Origin: Lentzea californiensis
GTDB lineage: Bacteria; Actinomycetota; Actinomycetes; Mycobacteriales; Pseudonocardiaceae
Assembly: GCF_024648825.1 (NCBI RefSeq)
Contig: NZ_JANBBE010000009.1
Coordinates: forward strand, 284,748-348,747
Direction: 5' to 3'
Length of the DNA: 64,000 bases
Every line of letters starts with the position of its first letter. Position 1 is the stretch's first letter. The notes beneath the pieces were generated by a model. It was not told the origin of the DNA and searched no databases. It saw only the letters and a list, made by a program, of their open reading frames with translations. Positions 30,637-39,651 of the stretch are shown here, piece after piece. The translations under genes and the position numbers were made by a program.

Positions 30637-31245
30637 ATGCGCTTGAAATCGACGTTCGGCCGCGTCGCGGTGATCGCGTGCGCGGTGCTGTTCACGCTCA
30701 GCTCGACGGCGGTCGCGAACGCCTCGCGCGGCCGCGAGTGCGCCACCCCGTCCATCGACCGGTTGCAGCAGTGGATCGCCAGTGGTGAAGGTGCCACGGA
30801 GCCCGCGACCGGCAGCATCCTCGTGCCCAAGGGACGGCACGGGCACACGGCGAAGATCAAGTTCCTGGCCGACGACTGGGCTGTGATGGTCGTGTGGCTG
30901 GGCAACGAGTTCGAGGCCGAGGCGGACCTGTCCGGCTCGCACGGCTTCTGGATGACCTACCGCGCCACCAACGACCTCCACGTCCAGCTGCGACCCGCGG
31001 AGTTCTGGAGTGGCGGCGACAAGTGGGTCACGAAGATCCCGTCCACGGGCGGCAGGCTCGTGAAGCGGTTCTTCAGCTTCAAGACGAAGAACTGGACATA
31101 CCTGCCCGCGCTCGGCAAGCCGTCCTACCCGCTCGCCGAGGCCCTCGACGACGCCCGTGGCCTGGTGTTCGTCGGCAACACGAAGAACGACCTGGAATTC
31201 CAGAGCCTGAAAGTCGACGGCTACCGGCCACCCTGCGTTTACTGA
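30637..31245 (+). CDS. Secreted protein of unknown function
   Basis: A 202-aa protein with a Sec signal (VAVIACAVLFTLSSTAVANA) and a compact mature domain rich in aromatic residues (DDWAVMVVWLGNEFEAEADL, HGFWMTYRATNDLHVQ, EFWSGGDKW). Cys near both ends (REC, PPCVY) could form a disulfide. The beta-rich, Trp-rich pattern is compatible with carbohydrate binding, but no CBM family is recognised. It is 22 bp upstream of the GH92 mannosidase, so probably co-transcribed. Confidence 0.6.
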   Translation: MRLKSTFGRVAVIACAVLFTLSSTAVANASRGRECATPSIDRLQQWIASGEGATEPATGSILVPKGRHGHTAKIKFLADDWAVMVVWLGNEFEAEADLSGSHGFWMTYRATNDLHVQLRPAEFWSGGDKWVTKIPSTGGRLVKRFFSFKTKNWTYLPALGKPSYPLAEALDDARGLVFVGNTKNDLEFQSLKVDGYRPPCVY

Positions 31246-31267
31246 ATTCCGGTTACTGTCCCGAGAT

Positions 31268-33505
31268 GTGAGAGCGCTCCCGGTCTTCCTGGTCACTGTC
31301 CTCACCGCCGCGCTGGCGACTCCCGCGAGCGCGGCGGTGAGAGACGACACCCGCTACGTCGACCCGCTGATCGGCTCCGCGGGCGGCGGCAACACCTATC
31401 CGGGCGCGGTGCGGCCGTTCGGGATGATCTCGTGGAGTCCGACGTCGACGCGCGGCGACCAGACGAACACGGGCGCCGCCAACGGCTACGCCTACGACGC
31501 GACGAGGGTGCGCGGGTTCAGCCTCACGCACGTCAACGGTGCCGGCTGCCATCCCGGTGCCGCCGGGGACATCCCGATCATGCCGCACGTCGGTGACATC
31601 ACGTCGTCGCCGACGGCGGACACCAAGGACCAGATCTTCGCGAGCGACTTCTCCCACGCCGACGAGAAGGCCGAGGCCGGCCGCTACCGGGTGGGCCTGA
31701 AGTCCGGTGCCACGGCGGACCTCTCCGTGACGACCCGCGCGGGCGTCGGCGAGTTCACCTTCCCCGTCAACGGTTCGCTGCTGTTCCGCACCTCGAACTC
31801 GCTCAACGGCAGCGAGGACGCCGACATCACGATCGACCCGACGACGAACTCCGTCTCGGGTTCGGTGCTCACCGGGGCGTTCTGCGGCCGGCGCGCGAAC
31901 GGCGGCACGAACAACCAGAAGACCTACTACCGCCTGCACTTCACGGCGTCGTTCGACCGGCCGATCTCGGCTCACGGCACCTGGGTGAACAGCGAGCTCA
32001 GGCCCGGCAGCACCACCGCGAGCGGCGGCGAGGGCTACCTGACCGGAAGTGCGCGCGCAGGCAAGGGTTCCGGCGGGTATGTGTCCTTTGCGGGCAAACA
32101 GGTGCGGATGCGCGTCGGCATCTCCTACACCAGCCTCGACGCCGCCAAGCGCAACCTCGCGACGGAGATCCCCAAGCGCGCGACCGTCGCCGACGTGGCG
32201 AAGGAAGCGAAGAAGGCCTGGGCGAAGCAGCTGCGCGCGGTCGAGGTCGACGGCGGCACCGCCGACGAGCGCACGATCTTCTACACCGCGCTCTACCACA
32301 CCTTCCTGCAGCCCAACGTGATCAGCGACGTCGGCCAGAGCACCCGCTACGGCAACTTCTCCGGCTGGGACCAGTACCGCGCCCAGACCCAGCTGCTCGC
32401 CCTGCTGGCACCGGACGTCGCGAGCGGGTACGCCCAGTCGTTGCTACAGACCTCGCGCGAGAACGGCGGCGTGTGGGACCGCTGGGTCCACATCACCGGA
32501 CCGACGCACGTCATGACAGGCGACCCGTCCGCACCGGCCATCGCGGGCATGTACGCCATGGGAGCCAAGAACTTCGACGTGCGCGCGGCCTACGAGTCAC
32601 TGCTGCGGCAGGCGACCGTCCCGCATCCGGACGGCCTGTCCGACAAGGGCTGCCCCGGCCAGTGCGAGGGCCAGCGCCCGAACCTCGCCGAGTACATGCG
32701 CCTCGGCTACGCCCCGCACGACACCTGCCACTGCTGGGGAGGCGCCGCCGAGACCCTCGAGGACTCGGTCGCCGACCAGGCGCTCGCCGACCTGGGCCGC
32801 AGGCTCGGCCGTCCCAGCGAGGAGATGGAGGAGCGCGCGGGCTGGTGGCGCAACACGTTCAACCCCGTCACCGGTCACCAGCAGGCCCGCAAGGCCGACG
32901 GCACCTGGGTGACCCCGTTCAACCCGGCCTCCGACCAGGGCTTCGCGCAGGGCAGCAGCGCCACCTACACGTGGATGGTGCCGCACGACGTCCAGGGCCT
33001 GGCCGAGGCCATGGGCGGCAAGGACGTCGCGGCCTCCAGGCTGGACGGGTTCTTCAAGCGCCCGGACGGCTCGTGGGCGACGGGCGGCGACGCGCTGCGG
33101 TACGACCCGACGAACGAGCCGGGCATCCACACGCCGTGGATCTACAACGAGCTCGGGCAGCCGCGCAAGACCCAGGAGACGGTGCGGGCGATGGCGGGGC
33201 TGGTCTACCGCACCGGTCCGTCCGGGCTGCCCGGCAACGACGACCTCGGCACCATGTCGGCCTGGTACGTCTTCGCCGCGCTCGGCCTGTACCCGCGCAC
33301 GCCGAGCAGCGCCGAACTGCACGTCTCCAGCCCGATGTTCCCGAAGGCCCGGATCACCGCGAAGAACATCACGGTCCTCGCGACCGGCACACCGGGCGTC
33401 CACGTGCAGGAGACGCGGTGGAACGGCCGCAAGATCGACCAGCCTTGGTTGCCCGAGGCGTTCGTCCAGCACGGAGGAGTGCTCGTCTCACGTCTTGAAG
33501 GGTGA
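31268..33505 (+). CDS. Secreted GH92 alpha-mannosidase
   Basis: A 745-aa exo-alpha-mannosidase starting with GTG 31268 and a signal ending near TPASA. GH92 landmarks: YVDPLIGSAGGGNTYPGAVR, GFSLTHVNGAGC, FYTALYHTFLQPN, YRAQTQLLALL, DPTNEPGIHTPWIYNELG and LPGNDDLGTMSAWYVF, which carries the catalytic acids. GH92 enzymes trim alpha-mannan or N-glycans using Ca2+. A partial TGAGAGCGCTCCCG dyad overlaps the start codon and resembles CebR-type operators. It follows the 202-aa secreted protein; downstream lies MFS debris. Confidence 0.93.
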   Translation: MRALPVFLVTVLTAALATPASAAVRDDTRYVDPLIGSAGGGNTYPGAVRPFGMISWSPTSTRGDQTNTGAANGYAYDATRVRGFSLTHVNGAGCHPGAAGDIPIMPHVGDITSSPTADTKDQIFASDFSHADEKAEAGRYRVGLKSGATADLSVTTRAGVGEFTFPVNGSLLFRTSNSLNGSEDADITIDPTTNSVSGSVLTGAFCGRRANGGTNNQKTYYRLHFTASFDRPISAHGTWVNSELRPGSTTASGGEGYLTGSARAGKGSGGYVSFAGKQVRMRVGISYTSLDAAKRNLATEIPKRATVADVAKEAKKAWAKQLRAVEVDGGTADERTIFYTALYHTFLQPNVISDVGQSTRYGNFSGWDQYRAQTQLLALLAPDVASGYAQSLLQTSRENGGVWDRWVHITGPTHVMTGDPSAPAIAGMYAMGAKNFDVRAAYESLLRQATVPHPDGLSDKGCPGQCEGQRPNLAEYMRLGYAPHDTCHCWGGAAETLEDSVADQALADLGRRLGRPSEEMEERAGWWRNTFNPVTGHQQARKADGTWVTPFNPASDQGFAQGSSATYTWMVPHDVQGLAEAMGGKDVAASRLDGFFKRPDGSWATGGDALRYDPTNEPGIHTPWIYNELGQPRKTQETVRAMAGLVYRTGPSGLPGNDDLGTMSAWYVFAALGLYPRTPSSAELHVSSPMFPKARITAKNITVLATGTPGVHVQETRWNGRKIDQPWLPEAFVQHGGVLVSRLEG

Positions 33506-33872
33506 CCCGGCCCCCTCGGCACGGGTGTGGCCGCGTCGCGCGGTCGCGGACAGCGGCAGAGCGATGTCCTCCACGGACTTGTTCTCCGCGTCCACCGCGA
33601 GGAACCGCGCGACCAGCCCACCGGCGATCATGACCACCGCGCCGGCCAGGTGACCGATGAACAGCCGACCTCGATGGCCGCATCGCCGTCAACGGCACCT
33701 GCTGGGCGGGCGCGGTCCTCGGCACGCTCGGCCCCTGCATCCCGCTCAACCAAGCAAGCCGGTGTCGTTGCCGAGGGGGAACGCGGTGAGGCCGGAGCCG
33801 ATCAGGTACGCGGTGGCGAGCAGGCCGACCGCGGTGGACGACAGCCCCAGCGTCTCCGGTTTGGTCAGCGTG
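33506..33872 (-). pseudogene. MFS transporter remnant with internal deletion and inversion
   Basis: Minus strand, C-terminal piece (~33510-33650): FIGHLAGAVVMIAGGLVARF then DAENKSVEDIALPLSAT, the end of an MFS symporter. Minus strand, N-terminal piece (~33770-33870): LTKPETLGLSSTAVGLLATA then YLIGSGLTAFPLG. Between them, on the plus strand (~33680-33735), RIAVNGTCWAGAVLGTLG is another MFS-like piece in the opposite direction. Most of the ~12 TM core is lost, and one segment is inverted. The gene cannot be functional. Confidence 0.75.
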
Positions 33873-34334
33873 TCAGCCCTTCGCCACGATCAGCGCCTGC
33901 GGAGCGCTCTGCTTGATCCGCGTCTTCAACCACGCCAGCTGCCGTGCCGTGTCCTGCTCGCAGGCACTCACGACGTCCATGAGCTCCTTGTCGCGCAGGC
34001 CCTGCGCCGCCTGGCCGACGACGGTCCAGGTGATGTCGGTGAACGACGACAACGCGTACAGGTCCTGCAGGTCGCGCAGCAGGCCGACGCCGCCGGTGCG
34101 GGTCTGCTCGAACTCCGCGGTGTGCAGGCGTTCCGGCTCGGTCTCGCGGTGCTCGCCGTACCGGTCGACGATCGGCGACAGCTTCTCGGCCTGGGCGTCG
34201 ATCCGCGAGGCGAGCACCTCGCAGGTGCGCTCGACGTCCGGCTCGTCGCCGTGACCTTTCGCGACCTCGCGGAACGCGTCGGCGAGCGTGCCCAGCGAGG
34301 TGTGCAGCAACCCCAGGTAGGTGGCGAGGTGCAT
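33873..34334 (-). CDS. Helical protein coupled to the molybdopterin oxidoreductase
   Basis: A 153-aa, nearly all-helical protein (HLATYLGLLHTSLGTLADAF; a second long helix around SRIDAQAEKLSPIVDRYGEH; then DLQDLYALSSFTDITWTVVG). Its ATG overlaps the oxidoreductase stop by one base (TGATG), so translation is coupled. The pattern recalls ferritin-like four-helix bundles, with several His/Glu that could bind metal, but no family motif is certain. It may be an accessory or electron-transfer partner. Confidence 0.6.
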   Translation of the reverse strand: MHLATYLGLLHTSLGTLADAFREVAKGHGDEPDVERTCEVLASRIDAQAEKLSPIVDRYGEHRETEPERLHTAEFEQTRTGGVGLLRDLQDLYALSSFTDITWTVVGQAAQGLRDKELMDVVSACEQDTARQLAWLKTRIKQSAPQALIVAKG

Positions 34335-36589
34335 CAGACCCTCCTGATCCGCACGGTGCTGATCTTGAACAGGGGCTGCTTGGAGACCGGGTCCCACTCG
34401 GTCGGCGTCAGCTCGTTGGCCGCCTGGAAGCCGTAGTGGAACGGCAGGAACACCACGCCGTCGCGGCACCGTCCGATGCGGACCGGCACCTCGACGAAGC
34501 CCCGTGCGGACTCGACCCGGACGACATCCCCGTCGCTCAGGCCGAGTCCGGTCGCGTCGCCCGCGGAGAGTTCGACCCACGGATCCGGTGCCGCCTTCTG
34601 CAGTTCCGGGGCACGACTGGTCTTGGTGCGGGTGTGGAAGTGGTAGACCGAGCGGCCGGTGGTGCAGAGGAACGGGTACTCGTCGTCCGGTTGCTCCTGT
34701 GCGGGCGTGTACTCGGCGGCCTTCAGGAACGCCCGCCCGTCCGGCCGCCGGGCCCGGTAGTCGGCCGGCGTGGTCGACGCGCCGGTGAGCAGGTCGTGGC
34801 CGTAGTCCTCGCAATAGTCGGCATCGGTCGGGAAAACGCCGTCTGCGTAGAGCCTTTCGCCACCCCAGGGGATTCCACTGCCGCCGCGCAACCGTTCGTA
34901 CGACAGTTCGCTGTAGTCGCACGGCCTGCCGCGACTGCACTCGCGCCACGCGTCGAACGCGCCCTCCGCGTCCTTCCACTTGATCAGCGGATCGCCGTCG
35001 CGGTCGCGGAAACCCATGCGGTGCGCGTAGTCCAGGAAGATGTCGAGGTCGCTGCGGGCGCCCGCGGGCGGTGCGACGGCCTGCTCGGACAGGTGCACCA
35101 CCCGCGACAGGTTCGTGAACGTGCCCTGCTTCTCGCCCCACAGCGCGGCCGGCAGCACGACGTCCGCCAGTTCGGTCGTCTCGGTGCGGAACGCGTCCTG
35201 CGCGACGACGAACAGGTCCTCCCTGCGCAGGATCTCCCTGATGCGACCGAGTTCGGGCAGCGAGACGGCGGGGTTGGTCGCGGAGATCCAGAGGAACCTG
35301 ATCGACCCCTGCTCGGCGTACCGCCAGATCTGCATCGCGTGCGTCGGAGGCGCCCAGTGCGGAATGGTCAGCGGATCGACGTTCCACAGCCGCGCGAGTT
35401 CCTCGACGTGCTCGGGGTTGTCCCAGTTGCGGAACCCGGGCAGGTCGCCGTCGGCGCCGCACTCGCGGGTGTTCTGCGCGGTCGGCTGGCCGTTCATCTG
35501 CAGCACACCGCTGCCGGGCCCGCCGATCTGGCCGCGCAGCAGGTGCAGGTTGTTGACCTGGCACGACGCCGCGGTCGCCTGGTGGGACTGGTAGAAGCCC
35601 TGCAGCACGGTCGACAGCACCCGTTCGGAGGTCCCGAAGATCTCCGCCGCCCGCATCAGGTCGGCGGGGGAGATGCGGCAGATCCCGGCCACGTGCTCCG
35701 GTGTGTACGGCTCGACGGTGGCTTTGAGCTCCTCGAAGCCGAGGGTGTGCCGGTCGACGTACTCGCGGTCCAGCCAGCCGTGCTCGATCACCGCGCGCAC
35801 CAGGCCGTTCAGCAACGCCAGGTTCGTGCCGGGCAACGGTGCCAGGTGCACGTCGGCGGCCTCGGCGGTCGGCGTGCGCCGGGGGTCGACGACGACCAGC
35901 CGAGGCCTGCCGGGTCCCTTCACCCGGTCGAGCACCCGCGCCCACATCACGGTCTGGGTGGCGGCCATGTTGTGCCCGAACAGGAACAGGGCGTCGCAGA
36001 GGTCGATGTCCGCGTGACAGGCGGGCTGGCCGTCCGAACCGAACGTCTCCTTCAGCGCCGCCGCGGCCGTCGCGGTGCAGAGCCGGGTGTTGCCGTCCAT
36101 GTGCGGGGTGCCGAGGCCGGCTTTGCCGATCACGCCGAGCGTGTAGTACTCCTCCAGGAACAGCTGCCCGCTGGTGTAGAAGCCGTGCGACAGCGGTCCG
36201 CTCTCGGCGAGGAGGTCCTGGGAACGCCGGACGATCGTGGTCATCGCGGTGTCCCAGTCGGTTTCGCGCAGCTCGCCGTTCCGACGGATCAACGGCGTGG
36301 TGAGCCGGTCCTTGCCATGTGCCTGCCACGAACCGTGAAGGCCTTTCGGGCCGAGCCTGCCGCGGTTGACGATGTCGTCCGCGCGTCCGCGCACACCGAC
36401 GATCCGGCCGTCCTTGACCGCGATGTCGCAGCCGCACCCGTTGCTGCACAGCACGCACGCCGACTGGACCCAGCGGTCCACATCAGACTCCGCGACGCCG
36501 TCCGCGAGCCGCTGGTCGACCCGGACCGGCCAGTGCGTCCCACGTCCGTGCGGAGTGCGTGATCCCCATACGTCGGCGATGCGATCCAC
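34334..36589 (-). CDS. Molybdopterin oxidoreductase (assimilatory nitrate reductase/formate dehydrogenase type)
   Basis: A 751-aa cytoplasmic Mo-bisMGD enzyme. The N-terminal Cys cluster is CVLCSNGCGC (Cys45, 48, 52, 54); the usual fourth cluster Cys in the G-x-L-C-x-K-G block is replaced (GRLGPKG). The Mo ligand segment is MDGNTRLCTATAAAAL (Cys171), as in Nas/Nap nitrate reductases. The C-terminal MopB-binding domain ends HYGFQAANELTPTEWDP. The GTG start lies 9 bases after the -10 of a strong GTTT-N15-GGGTAT promoter, so the mRNA is probably leaderless and stress-sigma driven. Substrate not decided. Confidence 0.82.
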   Translation of the reverse strand: MDRIADVWGSRTPHGRGTHWPVRVDQRLADGVAESDVDRWVQSACVLCSNGCGCDIAVKDGRIVGVRGRADDIVNRGRLGPKGLHGSWQAHGKDRLTTPLIRRNGELRETDWDTAMTTIVRRSQDLLAESGPLSHGFYTSGQLFLEEYYTLGVIGKAGLGTPHMDGNTRLCTATAAAALKETFGSDGQPACHADIDLCDALFLFGHNMAATQTVMWARVLDRVKGPGRPRLVVVDPRRTPTAEAADVHLAPLPGTNLALLNGLVRAVIEHGWLDREYVDRHTLGFEELKATVEPYTPEHVAGICRISPADLMRAAEIFGTSERVLSTVLQGFYQSHQATAASCQVNNLHLLRGQIGGPGSGVLQMNGQPTAQNTRECGADGDLPGFRNWDNPEHVEELARLWNVDPLTIPHWAPPTHAMQIWRYAEQGSIRFLWISATNPAVSLPELGRIREILRREDLFVVAQDAFRTETTELADVVLPAALWGEKQGTFTNLSRVVHLSEQAVAPPAGARSDLDIFLDYAHRMGFRDRDGDPLIKWKDAEGAFDAWRECSRGRPCDYSELSYERLRGGSGIPWGGERLYADGVFPTDADYCEDYGHDLLTGASTTPADYRARRPDGRAFLKAAEYTPAQEQPDDEYPFLCTTGRSVYHFHTRTKTSRAPELQKAAPDPWVELSAGDATGLGLSDGDVVRVESARGFVEVPVRIGRCRDGVVFLPFHYGFQAANELTPTEWDPVSKQPLFKISTVRIRRV

Positions 36590-36598
36590 TCAGGGCCA

Positions 36599-36623
36599 AT
36601 ACCCGGCGTCGTTCTGATGAAAC
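36599..36623 (-). promoter_or_regulatory. SigB/SigF-type promoter of the molybdopterin oxidoreductase
   Basis: Minus strand GTTT (36620-36623), 15 bp, GGGTAT (36599-36604), matching the actinobacterial SigF/SigB consensus. The GTG start codon follows 9 bases after the -10. Confidence 0.65.
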
Positions 36624-36692
36624 AAGCGCTCGTGCCGCTTTGTCCGGTGTGACGAACGTTGTCCGAAAACTCACCCGAATCGGTCCGAAGAC

Positions 36693-36719
36693 GGTTCTCC
36701 ACGTCACCTGAACGGGTAT
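36693..36719 (+). promoter_or_regulatory. SigB/SigF-type promoter of the epimerase-PAP2 operon
   Basis: GGTT (36693-36696), 17 bp (16 if read from GTTC), GGGTAT (36714-36719), 31 bp before ATG 36751. Back to back with the minus-strand promoter at 36599-36623. Confidence 0.55.
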
Positions 36720-36750
36720 CCGGCAGTACAGGCCGAGACGCGGAGGAACC

Positions 36751-37758
36751 ATGCCAGGACGCAGGATCGTCGTCACCGGAGCGAGTGGCAACGTGGGAAC
36801 GGCGCTCTTGCGCAGGCTGGCCGAGGAGCCGGACGTCGAGGTGCACGGCATCTCGCGGCGCCCGCCCGCGGACGCGCCGCCCTACCGCGGCGTGCCCTGG
36901 ACGCCGGTCGAGATCGGCCGAGCCGGCGCGGAGGAAGTGCTGCGCACCGTGTTCGAGAAGGCCGACGCCGTCGTGCACCTGGCCTGGCTCATCCAGCCCT
37001 CGCGGGACGAGCGCCAGCTGTACCGGACGAACGTGGCGGGGTCCGCCCAGGTCTTCAGCGCGGCGGTGAAGGCCGGTGTGCCGCACCTGGTCCACATGTC
37101 GTCGGTCGGGGCGTACTCACCCGGCAGCAAGGACCGCCGCGTCGACGAGTCGTGGCCGGTCGACGGTGTGACCTCGTCCTTCTACAGCAGGCACAAGGCC
37201 GCCGTGGAGCACATGCTGAACAAGTTCGAGGCCGACCTGCTCATCTCCCGGCCGCGGCCCGGCCTGATCCTGCAGTCCGACGCCGGGTCCGAGATCCACG
37301 ACTACTTCCTCGGCGGCCTGGTGCCGAAAGCCCTGTTCCGGCACCGGATTCCCGTCCTGCCGATCCCGCGCGACCTGGTGCTGCAGTTCGTGCACGCCGA
37401 CGACGTCGCCGACGGGCTGGTCCGAATCCTGGACCAGCGGCCGCACGGCGGGATCAACCTGGTCGCCGACCCCGTCATCACTCCCCGCGCACTGGCCGAG
37501 GTGCTCGGTGGCCGGCACGTCACCATTCCGCCGAAGCTGATGCGGTCGCTGGCGAGTGTGACGTGGGGGCTGCGCCTGCAACCCACCCCGCCAGGATGGG
37601 TCGACCTGGCGCTGAAGTCACCGCTGCTGGACGCGTCGCGCGCCAGGACGGAACTCGGCTGGCAGCCGCGGTTCGACGCGCAGGAGGCGCTCGAGTCGAT
37701 CGTGCGGGGGCTGGGACAGGGGCGGGAGGTTCCGGCCAGCCCGGTTCTGGGTAGATGA
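36751..37758 (+). CDS. NAD-dependent epimerase/dehydratase (extended SDR)
   Basis: A 335-aa Rossmann protein: VVTGASGNVGTALLRRL at the N-terminus, VHLAW, SSVGAYSP, and a catalytic Tyr-x3-Lys (YSRHK). The C-terminus ends in a substrate domain with HADDVADGLVRIL and ARTELGWQPRFD. GGAGGAA lies just before the ATG. Its stop overlaps the PAP2 gene by 4 bp (ATGA). A stress-type promoter lies upstream. Substrate unknown; a sugar nucleotide or a small aldehyde are both possible. Confidence 0.85.
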   Translation: MPGRRIVVTGASGNVGTALLRRLAEEPDVEVHGISRRPPADAPPYRGVPWTPVEIGRAGAEEVLRTVFEKADAVVHLAWLIQPSRDERQLYRTNVAGSAQVFSAAVKAGVPHLVHMSSVGAYSPGSKDRRVDESWPVDGVTSSFYSRHKAAVEHMLNKFEADLLISRPRPGLILQSDAGSEIHDYFLGGLVPKALFRHRIPVLPIPRDLVLQFVHADDVADGLVRILDQRPHGGINLVADPVITPRALAEVLGGRHVTIPPKLMRSLASVTWGLRLQPTPPGWVDLALKSPLLDASRARTELGWQPRFDAQEALESIVRGLGQGREVPASPVLGR

Positions 37759-38351
37759 GCCGCATGACGGCTGAGGACGAATTAGAAGAGTTGGACGAGG
37801 ACTCGCTGCGCAACAGCGAGGCGCTGCCCACCAGGCGTCCTCACCCGATCATCATCGCCGCCAGCCTGACCGCACGCGGTGGCGTCCTGTGGTTGCCCGT
37901 CGCCGGGCTGCTCGCGTTGTCCGGCATGAGAAAAGCTGCGAAGCGTGCACTGACCGCGGCGATGATCGCCATGCCGCTGGGGCACCTCGTGAGCCTGGCC
38001 GTGCCCCGACGCCGGCCCCAGGTCGCGACCATGCCGGCCCGGCAGGCGTTGCCGGAACACCCGGACTCGTCGTCGTTCCCGTCGAAGCACGCGGTGACGG
38101 CGGCCGCGTTCGGCACCGCCACCGCGCTGGCTGACCGGAAGGCCGGCCTCGCCGTGACTCCACTGGTGTTGCTGGTCGCCTACAGCCGGCTCAGGACCCG
38201 TGTGCACTGGCCCTCGGACGTCCTGGGCGGCTTGGCGATCGGCGCGCTCGTGGCGCTGGCTCAGGCCGGGATCGGGCGTTCCGCCAGGGCCAGGGCGACG
38301 GCGTGCAGGTTGGCGGCCATGGTGCGGCCGGTGTTCTCCGACCACTCGTGA
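37755..38351 (+). CDS. PAP2-family membrane phosphatase
   Basis: A 198-aa protein with a Glu/Asp-rich N-terminus, 4-5 hydrophobic helices and the three PAP2 blocks: KRALTAAMI...VPRRRP, PSKHAVTAAAFG (PSGH variant) and SRLRTRVHWPSDVLGG with the catalytic His and Asp. Such enzymes dephosphorylate lipid or isoprenyl phosphates. Coupled to the epimerase gene. The 3' end overlaps the convergent flavin reductase gene by 91 bp, unusually long for this window. Confidence 0.82.
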   Translation: MSRMTAEDELEELDEDSLRNSEALPTRRPHPIIIAASLTARGGVLWLPVAGLLALSGMRKAAKRALTAAMIAMPLGHLVSLAVPRRRPQVATMPARQALPEHPDSSSFPSKHAVTAAAFGTATALADRKAGLAVTPLVLLVAYSRLRTRVHWPSDVLGGLAIGALVALAQAGIGRSARARATACRLAAMVRPVFSDHS

Positions 38352-38857
38352 CCCTCGTCGGTCTCGGAGTAGCTCGGGCCGGGGCCGGGGCCGCGGTTCC
38401 AGTACGTCCAGGCCTGGCCGGGGATCGTGTAGCCGATGTCGCCGAGACCGCCGCAGATCTCGCTGATCACGTGGTGCGCGCCGTCCTCGTTGCCGGTCAC
38501 CACCACGCCCGCGACCCGGTTGTAGGCGACCGGGCGGTCCTGGTCGTCGGTCTCGGAGATCATGGCGTCCATCCGTTCCAGCGCGCGCTGCGCGAGCGAC
38601 GACGGACGGCCGACCCACGTCGGGGTCGCGAACACCAGGATCTCGGCGTCGAGCAGCAACCGGTGGATGTTCGGCCACTCGTCGCCGCCGCCGAGATCGG
38701 TCACGACGCCGGGCGGGATCTCGTGGTCGGCCAGCCGGAACGAGGTGACCTCGACGTCCTTCTCGGTCAGCTCGTCGATCACCACCTGGGCGAGCAGGTC
38801 GGTGTTGGACTGGTCCGGTGACTTCTTCAAGGTGCAGTTGAGCACCACGGCACGCAT
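38261..38857 (-). CDS. Flavodoxin-fold NADPH-dependent FMN reductase
   Basis: A 198-aa protein with the flavodoxin-like FMN site: VLNCTLKKSPDQSNTDLL (phosphate loop) and ILVFATPTWVGRPSSLAQ, then VAGVVVTGNEDGAHHVI. The ATG at 38857 overlaps the SDR stop by one base. It is the third gene of the P450-SDR-flavin reductase operon, where it could reduce flavin or quinone for the P450 system or detoxify quinones. Confidence 0.85.
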   Translation of the reverse strand: MRAVVLNCTLKKSPDQSNTDLLAQVVIDELTEKDVEVTSFRLADHEIPPGVVTDLGGGDEWPNIHRLLLDAEILVFATPTWVGRPSSLAQRALERMDAMISETDDQDRPVAYNRVAGVVVTGNEDGAHHVISEICGGLGDIGYTIPGQAWTYWNRGPGPGPSYSETDEGHEWSENTGRTMAANLHAVALALAERPIPA

Positions 38858-39651
38858 CAGGTCTGCCTCCACTTCTCGTCGGTCATCAGCTGGCTCGCCT
38901 GCGGCCCCATGAGGGACATCCCGCCGTCCACGACGAGCGACGCGCCGGTCACGTAACTGGCGGCCGGAGTGGCCAGGAACGCCACCACGGCGGCGACCTC
39001 GTGGGCGCTGCCCGGCCTGCCGAGCGGGACGCCCGGACGGGACTGGGTGTGCGGGTCGACGTCCTCCTGGCCGGTCATCGGCGTCGAGATCTCGCCCGGT
39101 GCCACCGAGTTGACCGTGATGCCGTGTTCGGACAGTTCGAGTGCGAGCACCTCGGTGAGCGCGCCGAGCCCGGCCTTCGCGGCGCAGTACGGTGCGGCGC
39201 CCACGCGGGGCAGGTGCTCGTGGACCGACGTGATGTTGATGATCCGGCCGCCGCGCCCGGCCTCGATCATGTGCCTGGCCGCGCGCTGGCAGCACAGGAA
39301 CGCGCCGTCCAGGTCGACCGAGAGCACCGACCGCCAGGTGTCGAACGGCATGTCCAGCGCCTTCTGGCTGCTCCCGGTGCCGGCGCAGTTCACCAGGACG
39401 TCGACGCCGCCCAGTTCTCCGGCGAGCTCGTCCACGACGCCGGCCGCGTCCGGCAGGTCGGTGAGGTCCAGTTGCCGCACCGCGCACCGGACACCGGCCG
39501 CGCGAACCTCCCGCGCCGTCTCCTCGGCTCCGGCGGCGTCCTCGTGGTACGTGATGCCCACGTCGACGCCACCGCCTGCCAGCGCGACGGCCACGGCCTT
39601 GCCGATGCCCGAGTCCGATCCGGTCACCACGGCGCAACGGGGAGTGTTCAT
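38857..39651 (-). CDS. Short-chain dehydrogenase/reductase
   Basis: A 264-aa classical SDR: cofactor loop VTGSDSGIGKAVA, NCAGTG, catalytic Ser in NITSVHE, YCAAK (Tyr/Lys), and VAPGEISTPM. The C-terminal TGASLVVDGGMSLMGPQ is typical of glucose-1-dehydrogenase-like SDRs found in stress regulons. It overlaps the P450 stop by 4 bp and the next gene by one base, so the three genes form a tight operon. Confidence 0.9.
   Translation of the reverse strand: MNTPRCAVVTGSDSGIGKAVAVALAGGGVDVGITYHEDAAGAEETAREVRAAGVRCAVRQLDLTDLPDAAGVVDELAGELGGVDVLVNCAGTGSSQKALDMPFDTWRSVLSVDLDGAFLCCQRAARHMIEAGRGGRIINITSVHEHLPRVGAAPYCAAKAGLGALTEVLALELSEHGITVNSVAPGEISTPMTGQEDVDPHTQSRPGVPLGRPGSAHEVAAVVAFLATPAASYVTGASLVVDGGMSLMGPQASQLMTDEKWRQT

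Noticed and set aside
33873..36458. Long alternative frame through the molybdopterin oxidoreductase
   Set aside because: Only its last ~150 codons (33873-34334) are a real gene; the upstream part is an out-of-frame reading of the oxidoreductase.
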